NCBI GenBank assembly: GCA_022113835.1
Contig: JAILWY010000027.1
Location: 8,496,501-8,560,500 of the forward strand
Reading direction: 5' to 3'
DNA from: Atopsyche davidsoni
Lineage: Eukaryota > Arthropoda > Insecta > Trichoptera > Hydrobiosidae
DNA: 64,000 bases
Position numbers and translations under genes: made by a program. Positions 1 through 14,283 of the stretch are shown here, piece after piece (position 1 is the stretch's first letter; every line of letters starts with the position of its first letter). The notes under the pieces were generated by a model. The model saw nothing but the letters and a program-made list of their open reading frames with translations. It made no database searches and was not told the DNA's origin.

Positions 1-704
1 CAACTGTGCCGTACCTTCTACCGACATTGAGTAAATGTCACAAGCTTTCACAGTAATGATGCTATTGTGTCACCAATGACACGTTTGCAGGGTTACAACA
101 AGTGTTAGTACTCAATTATATATTCTAAATCATATAATAGCAATTTTTGATAAAATCCTTTTGAAAAGTCTAATACAGTCAAAATTCAGCCACGGCGATA
201 TTTCAACGTGCTGGTAATATTAACTTGTGAATAAATATAAAGTCTGAAATAATTTCTTGATAATAAGTTTTGACGATAGCGATTTCGAGTCCTCCGTTTA
301 AGTTTTATTGTTTTTAAGCACTTCGTTTATATAGCTTCGAAATCGTATTGAAAATTGTTTAACAACTTTATTAGCTATTCCAAATGTTTCCATGCAAGAC
401 GTTTGTTTACTAAGTAGGTCAGCAGGAGCTCCTGGTAAGGATTCCAACTCTCGAGTAGGAACTATTGAACAAACTGCACCAAATTATAAAGCGCCTTTAC
501 ACTAACAAGTTCAGATTTAGATTAAACAAATAAATAAACGTTTCCACAGCTTTGCAACAGTCTCCTTCCTCAGTCCTTTCCTCATAACAAGTATTCTTAA
601 AATTTATGTCACAGTGCTATACTTTTAATCTATTTGTTTAAATTTTTTTATGACTAAAAATTAATGAAAAAATATTTCATTCAGTTTATTGAATCTTCAG
701 CTCC

Positions 705-805
705 ATGTGCCTCTCTTCAGAAGGGGTTGATGGCCATTTCATTAAGCTTATGCTTGTCTCATCATTCTTACTAATTCGGCTGTACTCCCGACTGCGAAAA
801 TTCCA
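705..805 (-). mobile_element. Short relic related to a non-LTR retrotransposon 3' region
   Basis: This segment resembles the start of the antisense reverse-transcriptase fragment at about 36,360-36,470: both have a CTC-TCAG/CTCATAGG step, then a GGTTG(A/G)TG(A/G)CCATTT block, then a CGGCTG-CACT/TACT block. It is degraded and too short to classify. Homology was judged by eye. Confidence 0.35.
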
Positions 806-3800
806 ATGCATCTTTATGCTTCGATTTTTCTTAGAGCATCAGTTACAGTAGGTTTTATCTTTTATTTAGAAAAATATGGCCAAAATACTTTACGTTTTTT
901 TACTATCGTCATTATGAGCAAGACTTACTACCCATTTGTGACAAAGTCACAAATGAGGGTATATTTATTAAATAAGACTAATTTTAATTTATATTTATAC
1001 TACAAAGGAATCAAACATTTTTATAATTCAAACAAGAAAGTTAAATGACTGTCTGATACTTAATCGAGGTTTCATGTCGGCAGTTTTTTTGCTCTGTCAT
1101 GGATAATAAAAGTTTATGGACAGTGCACGTTTTTTGTCACACAGGCCTCACCAGCTTAAGGAGTTTCCCATTATTTTTTAAATCTTTGCTAAAAATTACC
1201 AAAACTTCTGTTGTTATCGATTTAATATAGCTACTAAAAACATCACACGAAGAAGGTACATAATAATATTAATTTCATAATTTTCTAGGGTTATATTTGC
1301 CATTGAATTGTTTTGTGTTCGTTCATTTCAATCATTCATTTAATCACACAAATGTGACACATCAAAAAATAGTAGTTTTTCAATAATATTAGTTTCAAAT
1401 AATTTTTTGTATAATTTATATGAAAGAATCACTATTGAAATACTTGATAGTGGTCATTTTCTCGTAATATCAGACAGTCGTGAGTAAGTAGTTTTGTAAG
1501 TATCAAGTGGTTTTGGTTGAATCGATGTGCTTAATATTTTTATATTTGTGACGTCTCTGCCAGAACTAATGCTTCGAATCTCCAAATGCCAAGCACGAAT
1601 GGCTCTAGTTTATAAAAAAATGAATTGATTACAAGGAAGGCATGCGTAAATTGGCTTCCGGGACACGCGATATTATTTATTAGTAAGAGAACGCAGCCAT
1701 CGCAGCCTGATGGAAAATCGCCGTAAAAGATGACGTGAATTGACTAAATTCAGTCAACTGAAATCTGTGGCATAAATAAAAGATAATACGACTTTGTGGA
1801 AGAATGATGGGCTGTTTTTATGAAAAGTAATCGATTTAGTCATATATCTGCACGTCTTTTGTCTGTTCTTTGGAGTATTTTTTTGTAAAATATTGTGATG
1901 GAGAAATTTAAAAATCTTTTCATATCTTGCTTAACAAAAATTCATTGTATAAAACTAGAATCGTTATTATCGGTTAAATAATAATGTTTTATTGTGATTT
2001 GACTTATTGTGATCATCAAAATATATACACAAATCATAATAGATTTTTAAGAAAATATTTTGTTTCATACAGTTAAAATTGTTTTAACTCACTTGCGTTT
2101 TAACACAAAATAAACAAGTCAAATAAAAAAAATTAAACTCAATTCAATGGAGATGGCCTAAAAATTACATATCAGCTCAATAAATTTACAGTCGGTCATA
2201 GAAAATTACTTTGAACCTTTGTCATATTTTCGCATTTTTCCGTTTCCTTTTATCACAAAACGTGGACAAGTCTGAGATAGAAAGAGAAAATGTCGTCACG
2301 GAAATATGTGTAAGGCTATGGATTTTTTAACACAAGTCGACTGTTGTATTTATAGCTGAGCACACGTGATACAAGAACGTACATATTACGAGGGTGTTTT
2401 ACAATTTTTATTGCGTTGTGTTTGAATATATTTAAGTATGTAATTAGTTGTTAGCCATTCATACGGCATGCCAAATGTACAGTGTTAACGTTTTCAGCTT
2501 CTGTTCAGTTGGCATAATGAGAAGATTTAATTAAAATAATTTACATTCAAATAAGAATAGGACAGCGAAAACTACTTATTTTGCTTTAAAATAAATTAAC
2601 GAGATATTGATTCTAATAAATTTACTTCATTTTTACTGTTATATAGTGGCAAAATTGTAATAGAAATCTCTTTTTTAATTAAATTAGAATATAATATATT
2701 TTATTTGCAAATTAATAAATAGACTTACTCTAACATACAAACGCATGTATATTACTATAATATACAATGTTTAATGCGATTAAATTAATTTTCTTTTATT
2801 TCTAGTCATTTGTAACCTTTGCGTATACTTTACGAGGACTCACCCCATATTTTCAGCACTCATTTCATTAGGTTATATGGCCAGTAATGACATTCATGTA
2901 CCGAGAGACGTTTATGTGAAGTAATTACTTGCCTTTCTATAACCTGTAGGCTGGGAATTTTTACTCGACACATGCCAGTAGAAGCGTGACTTTAAAACTG
3001 TAGCAAAATATCATTGAATAAAAACAAAAAAATATGTCTATCCTGATTCTGAGACCCTCTTTACTTGTCAGTGACGAAAGTAGAGCAATGTGTTGACCAC
3101 GCCAGTGTTGTCTACCTTTTGCAAGCAAACCTATTTAGACGCATTGTCAATTTGCCAGAATGCTTATAAATCAAATAAATTTGACAGCTCTACAAGACTA
3201 ACGTTATTTGTTATATGAAAAAAAAAAACTTTTGTTCATTGGACGTATCCCAAACTGGCAAAAAAGTATTAGTATACTCCACTATAGCAATACATGAATA
3301 AAACTAAAATAAAAATTTCTGCATCACATATAAAATAGGATAGTGTTGTACACACCATTTTATTGATTAAAAAAAAACATATGTTTTTTTAATTTGTTTT
3401 GCCCACCTGTTTTACCGTATGTGCTTCCAACCCTCGTTCATACATTAATCGGTTCCAACGTACATGGCGTATCGATAATCAATTAACTCAAAAGAAAAAT
3501 GTGCACTTGGCTTGCGTTGAAAATGCTTCCTATATCAATGTGAAGTGTTTTTCTTCAACAATGTACTGTATAACACACAATGTAGGTTCTTGTGCTGTAA
3601 ACAGAAGTATTATCGGACAATAGTCACAATATGAACCCATACAAAGTGGAGCGACGTCTCACAGTCCAGGTAAAAATAGCCACTGCCGATTAATAGATAA
3701 TACTGACTTGCCACACTGAAACATTCAACGGCGTCCACTATCGAAGCATCGATTTGGAACTTAATAACAACGTTTCAACCTTTGGTTGTTTATTTATTGA

Positions 3801-4096
3801 AAATTACAAATATTGAAAAAGACATTTACATTTCTTATTAAAATCTACGAAAACAAAATTTTAATATTTCTGTTAATTGATAACCTCAAAATACATTGTA
3901 CATATAATATACAAATTCATCATTTTGACTTACTATAATAGCATGTCTTATATAATAATATAATATTATGATATGTATTTTTTATTATCATTGCGATACA
4001 ACCGTTACTAGTCAATAGCTTCTCATAAAAAAAAACCATTTTATAATTTTTTTTGTGTAAAAATACTAATTGTTCATTGCAAATCAGTTTTGAGTT

Positions 4097-4385
4097 ATAC
4101 CGCTGCGTGTGTTTCTGGCTTTAAAGACACTCAAAATATGATATCGTTATATGTTAATCACTGTTCAGCTGTCAGTTGCGTCGCAGTGTGTGTAGGTCAC
4201 TAGAAAGCAATCTAAACTTTGAAGGAGAATAGCGTCTTCTTTCATAACATCATATAAATACACCCAAAAATAAATGATTATACCGCTGCGTGTGTAGCTA
4301 GCTTTAAAGACACTCAAAATAAGATAACATTATTTGATAATCGCTGTTCAGTTGTCAGTTGTGTCGCAGCGTGTGTAGGCAACTC
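4097..4385. repeat. Two direct copies of a ~105-base module
   Basis: Copies at about 4099-4203 and 4281-4385 share, in order, TACCGCTGCGTGTGT, CTTTAAAGACACTCAAAATA, a CTGTTCAG(C/T)TGTCAGTTG block and GTCGCAG(C/T)GTGTGTAGG. About 80 unrelated AT-rich bases separate them. Each copy carries CGCTGCGTGTGT near one end and CGCAG(C/T)GTGTGT near the other. A related GTTGTGTCGC block occurs twice, in opposite orientations, near 21,537-21,650, so this is a dispersed repeat and probably a short non-autonomous transposon. Confidence 0.6.
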
Positions 4386-4393
4386 AGAACCGT

Positions 4394-4600
4394 TCAAAAG
4401 TTTGTCAAAATCCGATAAAGTTGTAGTAATTGCCAAGGTAAACGGTAGTTTCGTACATCGCAGGTAATAAGCTCTCCGTCATATGAATCCAGCGGTATGG
4501 CTTCGAGCAGGGCACGCGGAGTGGCCGCGATACGAATCTTGTATCTAGCCCCTGCTAATGCTCGTCGCACACGGCAGGAGCCCGTGGAGGCTCTAAACAA
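4394..4600 (-). other. Small GC-richer open frame, possible mobile-element relic
   Basis: A 68-codon minus-strand frame with an Arg/Ala-rich first half (ALAGARYKIRIAATPRALLE) followed by LDSYDGELITCDV. The base composition stands out from its AT-rich surroundings. It has no recognised domain, no clear splice signals and abuts the 4.1-4.4 kb repeat, which favours a fragment of a mobile element over a host gene. No function is assigned. Confidence 0.2.
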
Positions 4601-6831
4601 CAGCTAAACCATCAAATTAACACTTAAATTATAACTATCGACTCGGCCCTGAGATAAAACAAGAAATATACACGTATGGCTTTTACAACTCGGCATAACC
4701 GTATACGACTATAGTTATCGCTTAGATGAGAAGAGGGTACAGTTCGCTGAATAAAAAGCATAATAAAGTGTCTTACAAATTTTTATTTCTTAATCTTTCT
4801 CAATAATGCAAGCGTATTTATTATTTTTCAATTTTTGAAAATACGTCTTGGTTCTTATTATTTTGTATTTAATTTTTATGTATGAAGGCAACACATTGAT
4901 AAACAAGTTTTTGTTTATAATATAAAAAATATTACTATACACATTGGTCTATCAATTTATATGGATAAGTTGAAGCACTTATAGCCAACATCTCAAATTG
5001 TAATTCCTAAACTTTCATGTTGAGGTTAATTCCACTTGAATAGATATAAATGCGTAATTGAACAAATCTGAAATACTTGCTTTCGGTTATTTAATCCTAG
5101 CACTATTGATCGTCAACATTTAAAAATTAAATAATATTACGGATGCTTTCAACGTCAAAGAAGACATCAGAAGGCTCTCTCTGGTTTTGGGAGCTTTCTG
5201 CGTGATTTGAACATTGTGTCTTCTGAAAATAAAATCTTTCTTATACCTCTGAAAGTGTTCTCCTGCTTTAAGAAATGAAAAATCTAAATTTTTAAATAGG
5301 CCAGACTTCAGCGTAAAATTTTATTGGATTACTTTTGATTTGATTTGCATCTTAGCGTTTTTTGTCATTTATTTCAGCGTGGGATGACAGTTCCAAGTCT
5401 ATTCAGCTTTTTTAATTATTGAAAAATGTTTTATAATTGTTACAATCATTTTTATTGGTAGCGAATATTTCGAACTGCGGTGATGGATCTGATCAAACAA
5501 TATCTCATTTTGCCCATAAGTTAACAGTATTAAGTAGACGATTTGTCCTTGTATCAAAATTCGAAGTAATTTAGTTGGCATTGTTTAACAACTATTATTT
5601 ACTAGAACGTTTGTATTCTCAAGAGACGTGAGGGAGCAATCGTGATGAAATGATAAACTGTTAGTTTGAATAGATATGATCTTTGATTTATAAACGGTGA
5701 TATAAGATATCATAGTTCTATATTTAATGAATATCTTCTAGGAATTCGTAAATATATTTAATCTTCTTAAATAATATCAATATGTGTTTACTCTCCCGTG
5801 CTTAAATTTGTATAACTTATTTGAAACTACACATCAGATTACTCTGTGATTTAACGCCGAATTTAATGTTTCATTTCAATTACAAACAATTAATGTTTGT
5901 CTTGTTCAAATATTTGCCAGCAGTAACATTCAATTGAGTAAATAGTATTTAGCATCTTGTAAATCTATACTATTCTATGATTGTATTAATTAAGCAAGAG
6001 TTGTATCAGATATAAACTTACAATTAAATTATAAGATAATCAAAAACCTTAACTTAATTTGTAGTAGTTAAAATAATTAACACTAGTATTTAACATTTAA
6101 AAGCAAAGTACATATGTATTTATATTATTTCTCTATTGCAAAAATTCTTAAGCATTTTCTACATAGTTATTCCCTATTATTTTTTTTATGAAAATTCCGC
6201 TCTCTGCGTAATCTGATTTTACAATTATTTTTTAAAAATAAAAAAAATCATGTTTTTAATTCTTATAGGATTTTAAGTTTTAGTATTTATAGTTTAAGTC
6301 TTCTATTCACGCTTGTAAAATAATACTGAGAAAATTTTAGCGGCTAATAGCAGGTTAGGTTTGCGCTGCTACTAATATTTATATGCCTATAAGTTTCTAC
6401 TAATACTAGATATTTTATATGATAAAACATATCGATGAACTGCATTGAAAAAAAATTGTACGAATCGGATTATTCCTACGCGAATCGACAACTCAAACGT
6501 TTTTCAATATTTAAATCAGCCAATATTATTTGGTATTATAATTCGTTTTGATCAGTCTGAGCAAGAAAAGAAATTTCCACTTGCCCAGGAGAGTTCCTGT
6601 CAATCATCCTCCAGCAGAATCGTACCTCAGAGAGAATATTCAATTTAACATGTCCTGAAGAAGGCTTAAGTATTCAAAATAAAAAATATAAAAAATTGAA
6701 ACTTCGACACTTAAAGGTTATAAATCATTAACAATGAGGGCAAATTCCTTTGAAAATTTTATTCAAACAAAAATTCAACATAATATTTAATCTTGTTGAG
6801 GGACAAGGCATTTGATTCGTGAAGATCCATT

Positions 6832-7070
6832 ATTATAATGATAAAAGTACCTTTGTATTTTGTCTTCACTTGGAGTTTATTAAAATTATTTGCATTACTA
6901 GTTTCGACCCAATACACTGGGTCATCATCAGATGCTAGTACTACTAGATACTAAACGTTTAGTTAAGCATCTGATGATGACCCAGTGTATTGGGTCGAAA
7001 CTAGTAATGCAAATAATTTAAATAAACTCAAAGTGAAGACAAAATACAAAGGTACTTTTATCATTATAAT
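6832..7070. repeat. Long near-perfect inverted repeat (foldback element)
   Basis: The two arms, about 6832-6945 and 6964-7070, are almost exact reverse complements. They run from ATTATAATGATAAAAGTACC on the left to GGTACTTTTATCATTATAAT on the right and include ACCCAGTGTATTGGGTCG beside the loop. Only a few single-base differences are visible. The loop is short and contains a small palindrome (AAACGTTT). No protein is encoded. The form is that of a hairpin MITE. The near-identity of the arms suggests young age or arm correction. Confidence 0.85.
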
Positions 7071-7114
7071 ATTTAACCATTTGGTATTTTTATGGACTAT
7101 CGATGTTTTCAAGC

Positions 7115-7450
7115 TATTTTAGTGAAAAAAAGAATAGTAATAATCATGAGAACACTTAGTAAAATAAACAAGCAAATATAGTAGAGTAGAAGTGGGTTGC
7201 GCAGTTGTATGAAAGCGGATCGAGTTTCTATTCAAGTTAAAAGCTCGCATTGTGCTCACGAACGCAATGCACTTATGAGTGGACATGAAGCAACCCTGGG
7301 GTAGAGCTGGTAGCACCACCTGGCATCCACCCTCTTGTGTTCTTCCTTGCGTGTGTCCACACAGTTAGTTCCGCCCAACCCTCGCAGTGACGTCCCACTG
7401 CAGGCACTCCTTTAATTTCTACGCCCCTGAACCCACGCCAGCGGCGTTTC
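7115..7450. other. GC-rich island without a recognisable gene
   Basis: Bases from about 7195 to 7445 are clearly richer in G+C than their surroundings. Stops interrupt every frame and I found no convincing acceptor-donor pair. It may be an old mobile-element piece or a regulatory region. Confidence 0.3.
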
Positions 7451-7980
7451 ATTTAATAACAAAATTCATACTGTCTGTTACGTATTTTATGTTTTTTTTT
7501 TAAATTCATATATACATGGTATAGGAATAAATTGATAGAAAAATAAATGTACGCTTGTAACTTTGGAGGTTTTTGATAGAGATCGAGTATGCTTGCCAAA
7601 TAAGTTTGTAGGTGAGTAATTGGAATATATGATACATGATATGTAGCTAGTTTTCTATACATAGAAAAAAGTTTTTTTTATAAGCATCAACTTCGAATAT
7701 TTATTTCACTTGCTCCAAACGAGAACTGGAAAGTTAAAAGCATCAAGCGATGAATGTTAAAATCATTCAAATGAGCTGCTTGATAAAAATCTCCTTTGAA
7801 AATATTTAATTCTCATTCGTAGAGGATGCTTACAAATAAAATTATTAGAGGTAATTTGTTCCGTGAAAAGTTTAATATGGTAGAATACTGCCTGAAAAAT
7901 ATTTATATATATTGATGCACTATATACGTATACACGGTAAATTTTAAAATATTACTATGCGAGTCATTAGAGATTATGAA

Positions 7981-8190
7981 ATTCAATATTATTGACAGAG
8001 AGTACTTGGTGGAATTCCATTTTAATATTTTCCAGATGTTCGTTTTTATTTGTGACCGGTTTCACCAACCTTTCACGTTGGCACTATCAAAACTCTGTTT
8101 GATAATGACAACGTGAAAGGTTGGCGAAACCGGTCACAAATAAAAACGAACATGTGGAAAATCACTCTAGTATTTTATTCAAAAATATCA
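7981..8190 (-). mobile_element. Foldback MITE, copy 1
   Basis: Long complementary arms (about 8030-8089 and 8100-8161) carry GTGACCGGTTTC(G/A)CCAACC on one side and its reverse complement on the other. A 50-base tail at the left end contains GAGAGTACTTGGTGGAATTC. The same tail appears, inverted, in copies near 30.9 kb and 52.3 kb, so this copy is inserted in the opposite orientation. No coding capacity: a non-autonomous hairpin transposon. Confidence 0.8.
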
Positions 8191-11100
8191 TTAGTGATTG
8201 CTAGGACTTTTAACTAAAATGAATTATCAAGTTTTTCTTCTCATGTAAAGTAACACTACTTGTCGGTTTATTAAACTAAAAGATATATTATATCAGCGGG
8301 TTTTTCAAATAATGCTAATTTGCTGTTATTATACTTGTACATTTAAAATAATTTTAAAGACGTACCAATAAAATTGAGAAACTAGGATATTAGAAGTATA
8401 ATTATTTTATTGTTTTCACAATGGTTTGTAGGTTAAAGTCGTGCTTGTCCTACTTGAATTAATAATTTATTTGATTTATATATTGAAACGTAGCTGTCTT
8501 TAAATTGTATGTTACTTAAATAGCTTTACTTCCCATTAACATAATGACTTTTTAGAATCAAAAGCAGTTTTATAATAATATTTTAGTACACAATTATAAA
8601 CTAAATATAATTTAAAGATTGAGCCTTGTTTAATATATATAAAATAAATTTACTTATATTTGATCACCAAATAAATATTTTATACATAAATGTAGAGTGC
8701 TGTTTAATTGGAGCAATTATAAAATAGTAAGATATTAAAAATAAAAAAAAAACTTACACGTCTCAAAACCTTTTGTCTTTTCAAACTATTGTAGTCAACG
8801 AGCTAACATAAAATATATATATTTTTTTTTAAATTTTGTTATGTTTTTTTTATTCACTTGTAATAAAACCTTATGAAAACATGTAAAATGTTTGTAAAGC
8901 CTTAAAAAACTTTTTTATTGCAATGTTATAACATCCAAAACATCAGTTTTATAGAGCCAATTTATAAGTACGATGATGTTTATTTATAATCAATAAAACG
9001 CTCGCCAGCCTATTTCATACTAAAGTTACATTTAACGATAACGTAATATCTGTAATATAAGAACAAAATCCAGCAAAGAGCGGAAAGAGTTAAATTGTAA
9101 ATTTTGCTTCGGTTGACGCCTAAACGAATAAATCTTTGGTTTGATCCCAAACGGATGAATCGAGCTTCTGCTGTCTCCGTTTTATGAAATATTACGATTC
9201 AAATTCATTTCCCAGGTAGTAGAAGAAGCAAAAGGAGGCTTTGGCTCATCTGATATAGTGAAGCGTTTTACATTGTAACGAAAAAGTAATTCAGCAAGAT
9301 AAACCTTTTTGGAAAAACCTAAACTGGAAAAGCGTTTTGATCTCTCTTAATAGAAAAAAAACAGTAATTTTAAATCTCATTTAAACTCAATGTATTTCAA
9401 TAGTGTGACCATTGTAACTTATTATTTTTGAAAGCTTATGATAAGTTTCATAAAAAATAGATATTAATAATTACTTTAAGTAATTTATTACTTAGAAAAC
9501 GTACAAAGTATGATTAAGAAAACGTTATACAAAGTACGTATTGTACGGAATATTTGTATAATAAGTTACTGCTCTCAAAGGCTAGATTTCATTCCCAACA
9601 AAAAAGTCACTTCATCTTTGTTTTGTTAAGTCAGGCAAAATAATTTTAGAGAGTGGCAATTTAGCTGAAATATACATTGGAACTTTGAAATCAGTCGTGT
9701 GGCTGTTTATTCAAATTAAAATTTATCTTTAAAAGCACCAGACTGTGAAATCATTGAGTGCATATTAAGGATTGTAAATTAAGACTATTTAATTATGAAT
9801 TAATATTTTGTCTCTAATGATGACTTTATCAATTATATCGATGAGACGGAAAATATAAATATATATTTATATGCATATATATTTATATATTTATGGTGAA
9901 AATAATATGCAAGGTATTTTCATTTGGACGAATTTTTAGGGCGTCACGCAAAGTTTTGGCAGTTAACAAAAATTTAATATATATGGTGAAAAGACGGGAC
10001 TTTTCTTCTCTGGCTTGTATTTGGCGAGGAAACCAGAAAAGTTTTGATCGGTGGACTGCCTAGCGAGGCTTTTCCTGTGTATTCTTGTTTTTTTTTATGA
10101 TTTTAATTTTAAGCGATTGTGTTTTCTGATTTTTTAAATGTTTTATTTGTTTATCTTTGGCGCTTTTTATTATTTTTTTAAAACTTTTTACTATATCATA
10201 TATAAATAAATTAAGCAAGTACATTTGTTAAGTTTTTGATTTATACCTGCATTTACTTTATAAATACGCCTTAGTACATATTTCATAATTAGAGATGTAA
10301 ACTGAAGTAGCACTGTACGTGCAACCATCTAATTGTCTAGACGTGTTAAAGATCTACAGTGGCCTTGTGAAAAAGCTCTGGTCTTGCAGGATATACCCCT
10401 CACGGAGGGGAGTTACACATATGACTTTGTCCAATGTCGCCCAGGAAAGCCCCTTTTGTTATAGAACCGGCACGGTGCGTCAGAGCACGTACTACCCTGT
10501 AGACACCAGGGGTAGGCAACCGGAATCTACAAAATCAAATCTGAAAAACAAGGCCTTCGTCGTTCTCTGAAGAAACAAAAAAAAAACATAAAGTTCACTA
10601 TTAAATTTTTTTAAATTTTTTATATTCATAGTAAATGTTTTATTGGACGTCTTTGAACTAGCAACTTTTGTAATTAGGTTACATTACTGCTGAATCTATA
10701 TCTTGCCTTTTTTTGTATAAATTTATGATATACGCACATATAAATTTCTCATACTGCTCTGTGCTAGTCTACAGCTGTAACTTTTAATTACAAAGAAACG
10801 TTGCAGCTCACACGTTTCTCCAGCACCAAACAAATGCAGCGAACGTCAAGTCGAGTCAAGAATCCACTTTGTATCCTATTTACGCAGGCGATCCCTAATC
10901 ACCGGATACTTGCATTTATGCGATAGTTCGTGCCGATTAGAAGCATCCCCTGCTAATGCGGGAATCAACACGTTGTACTGATGCGTGCCAAATCAGAGTA
11001 ACTAATCACGAAGCCTGACTTAGGGCTGCTATACCCAAAGCAACAAAAAAACATGCATGGGGGTTTGACTGAAGCCAATTAAAAAGTCAATTTTATTTTT

Positions 11101-14100
11101 AGTACAAATTATGTTCATTAATATAAAATAAAACATTACTTCGTATTCGGAACTTCCAAATTTTCAGCAACTTGTTTGACATAATTTGTCGACGTCTATA
11201 AGGGTCTTAAAACCTAACTATAAAAACCGGATAATATAAATAAGATGGTAGATGGGAAACGTGTCTTCCACGTGGATCCCAATGCACCAACCCTGTTAGA
11301 ATCACAGTAACCAATCATGATGCTTAACTGCCAGCTCGCACGAGGAGGGCATCAATATCGACAATAATTACTATTGAATCGGTATTTAAGGGCAGCGAGT
11401 AGAAAGGGCGATGGCGCATTATCGATTTAAATGTGAACGATATATAGGAGGTTCAAAACTTATAATAGTCATGTCAACCCAATAAAAATAATTAAAAACA
11501 AAAAACAACTATTTCTAAAATCCAATAAATTCGCAGTTACCTTAAAGCACACAAATAGTTCAATGTATAAAACTTCCGCAAGCGCCGAGAAGTAATCTGT
11601 GAGGTTGTGACGTCATAGTGCTGACATATCAGAGAACGATGAATAGCGATGGTTCTACATCAAGTTTGGACTCATCCTGTATTCACCGTTAGTGAACCGA
11701 GTTAGCGCCGCTTCATGGCTGTTAAACCGAAATGCTAAATTTATTTTAATAATTAAGTTAAATTATACACCACCGCGAATATGATTTACATAATTTATTC
11801 AATTTATTTTGAATCGAGGGAAAATATTTAATTATTAAATATGATGGTTGGTAATTTTTAAATAGTATTGAAAATTATGTTTTAACTTTTCAAGATCCAT
11901 TACGGAAATGCTCGTCTAATTTGATTGATCTTGTTATAACCATTAAATTTTAATTCTTTTTTTTAAAATGTATAATTTTTTGGAAGATATTTACAAAAAA
12001 AAAAACAACTTTAATATGTATAGAATTTTTATAAAAGCTGAAAACCGTAATTGGGTTTTTTATTTAATAGGGACCCTAAAATCACGTTTCCCACAGGTAA
12101 ATATCCTAAGTATTGATTATTTTACGTTAGACTGAAAGTTTCAAAAACGAAAATATAAATACGCTGTCAACCGAGCCTCGGTCACGTCTCCTGAAACCCA
12201 CCGAAGCCTTGCAACCCCCGTTTAAAATTAGACTGAATTTTAGTTGACAACTCAGCGTGAGAGGTCGGCTGAAATGGGGTGGGTCAGGGTGGGAATCCTG
12301 TACACCCGACTTTTAAAATATAAAATAAAAGCTGATGTAAGTGCGACTTCAGCTAAAAAGCACCCGGACGACAGACATTAAGCTCGAATGAAAACGTCTT
12401 TGGTGCTTTTTTCTTTTTCTATATGTTTTGTTGAATTAAATTCTGGTCATCACTTTCTCATCAATATTTCCTCAAAAAGTTATTCAGTCTCAGAATTGTT
12501 ACTCCAATCTTAAAAGTCTTTTTTTTTCTTATATTTTTTTTTAATTCTCAGTCTGTAAAAAACTTGTACTCTCATAATAAATGTTTTTTTCGAAGAAAAT
12601 AATCACATTGAATTAAAAGATTGACATTCTAGCGATACTGAAATCTGTTTCGTCTTTTCATTCTTTTACCAAGTATTTCACTACAACACATAGCATTATT
12701 AAACATAATTCTGCTTTAATTAATTGTAAGTCACGAATCTATAATATTAGTTTTTTAAACAAGTAATACTCTCCCTAATATTTTTTCACATCTCTTATCA
12801 TTATTCTGATATTATATAATGTGTTACAGTACAATATGTGTAAATATCATTAAAACTTTCTTGAGCCATTGATATGTTCAAAAAGTATAAATTTAGTATT
12901 GAAGGTTGAACCAAAAAAAAATATCACTAAGTACTACACTAATTTTATATCACTTAATTTGCAATTCTGATGGTCGATCCAAATAGCAAAACAAATACAC
13001 AATCAACAATAAATTATGAACCACGCAAAAAATACGCATAAATCATAATCGTAAATACTTTGTCTAGACGTATTGTTAGATTTTCGTCAGATTGCTTGAT
13101 AGTTAATCATAAATAATTGTGGTACTGCGTCACTGCACAGGTTTTTCCAGGTAAATTAAAAAAAAATTCACTCACGCGAATGTGAGCTCATTTTCTATCT
13201 TTAGAGATAAAATTCGTGTCACGGGGTAAAGTTAAAAAGGTCATTTTTGTACCGGTGAATAGAGGATCATACATACAGAATGATTTGAAACAAATTGAAA
13301 TAACAAATATTGTTAAGATTAATATATGTTTTTATAAAATTGTAGGTGTTTTTTTGAAAATACTCATTGTTTGACTTCTTGTATCACTTCTTAACCATTT
13401 TATTTTCGATTCAAATTTTAGTTTATATTTTCGTTTTGTTTCTGATCTTTGACTAATTACTATTGTAGTAGAATGCTGAGAAGGTAATGTGAAATTTCAC
13501 AAATCAAACAATTATGTGTTGCACTATTATGTGCGCATAAAATAGCATATACACAAGAAGTGGCTCAAAATTCTTTGTGTGTTTTTATTTTTAATTAATT
13601 TATTATATAATAAACATGAGCAAACAAGATCCACCCAGTAGAGTAGTTGTCTGTAATACAAAGAATTTTTGATGTCAGTGTTCCAGAAAGCGCAACCAGC
13701 GTTACTTTTCCCAGTAGACTAATACAATAAACTTTTTGGAGTTGTAAAATATTACGACTTTGTTTTGATATACTGGTAGCAAGCTACCCTCATTTTCTTT
13801 TTAAACATTTCAACGCATCAACACTATTAAGTTGAATCGTTTTATTTTGACTATCTCAACAGTTTCATAAATTTTCCGTTCTGTAAAAATTTTAACAACA
13901 ACGTTACTTACATATTCGTTTTTCATTTATAGTGTTTTAAGCTTCTATAAAGAAAATATTTATCTTTAAAAAGCAACAAATATGAATTTAAAATATAGAT
14001 ACGAAAAATATAATCATAGGTTCGACCATACAGACAACCATTTCAAGCTATCAACATAATATAAATGAACTATTACATTAATGGGGTGAATAAATTAATG

Positions 14101-14276
14101 ACTCGTTGTTTTAAAGTCCATTGAATAACACGTTTCATTTACTCGTATATGTAAAGCAATGTGTTTTCACTGGACTATAAATTTTCATCACAAAACAAAA
14201 TGAATATAAAACATAACATGGTGATTCATTTTAAAGCTCGATCTAAACGAGTATAAAAGTACATTCGATTTCATAC
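8191..14276. other. AT-rich non-coding stretch with GC-richer islands
   Basis: No supported gene. GC-richer segments lie at about 10,370-10,560, 10,800-11,050, 11,270-11,720 and 12,150-12,400. Those at 10,970-11,030 and 11,285-11,335 share a loose (C/T)AGAGTAAC-TAATCACGA-like string and may be one repeat family. All frames are broken or short, and no domain was recognised. Confidence 0.45.
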
Positions 14277-14283
14277 CCTAGGC

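Larger units (their letters stand above)
1..6830. other. AT-rich non-coding stretch
   Basis: No open frame here looks like a gene: the frames are short, AT-rich in all codon positions and lack splice or protein-family signals. The stretch holds a possible retroelement scrap (about 705-805), a duplicated 105-base module (4097-4385) and a GC-richer island (about 4430-4605). It could be tau upstream DNA or intergenic sequence; the window does not show which. Confidence 0.6.

Noticed and set aside
10880..11050. Possible tRNA or SINE-like block
   Set aside because: I could not find A and B box spacing or a cloverleaf that holds together.
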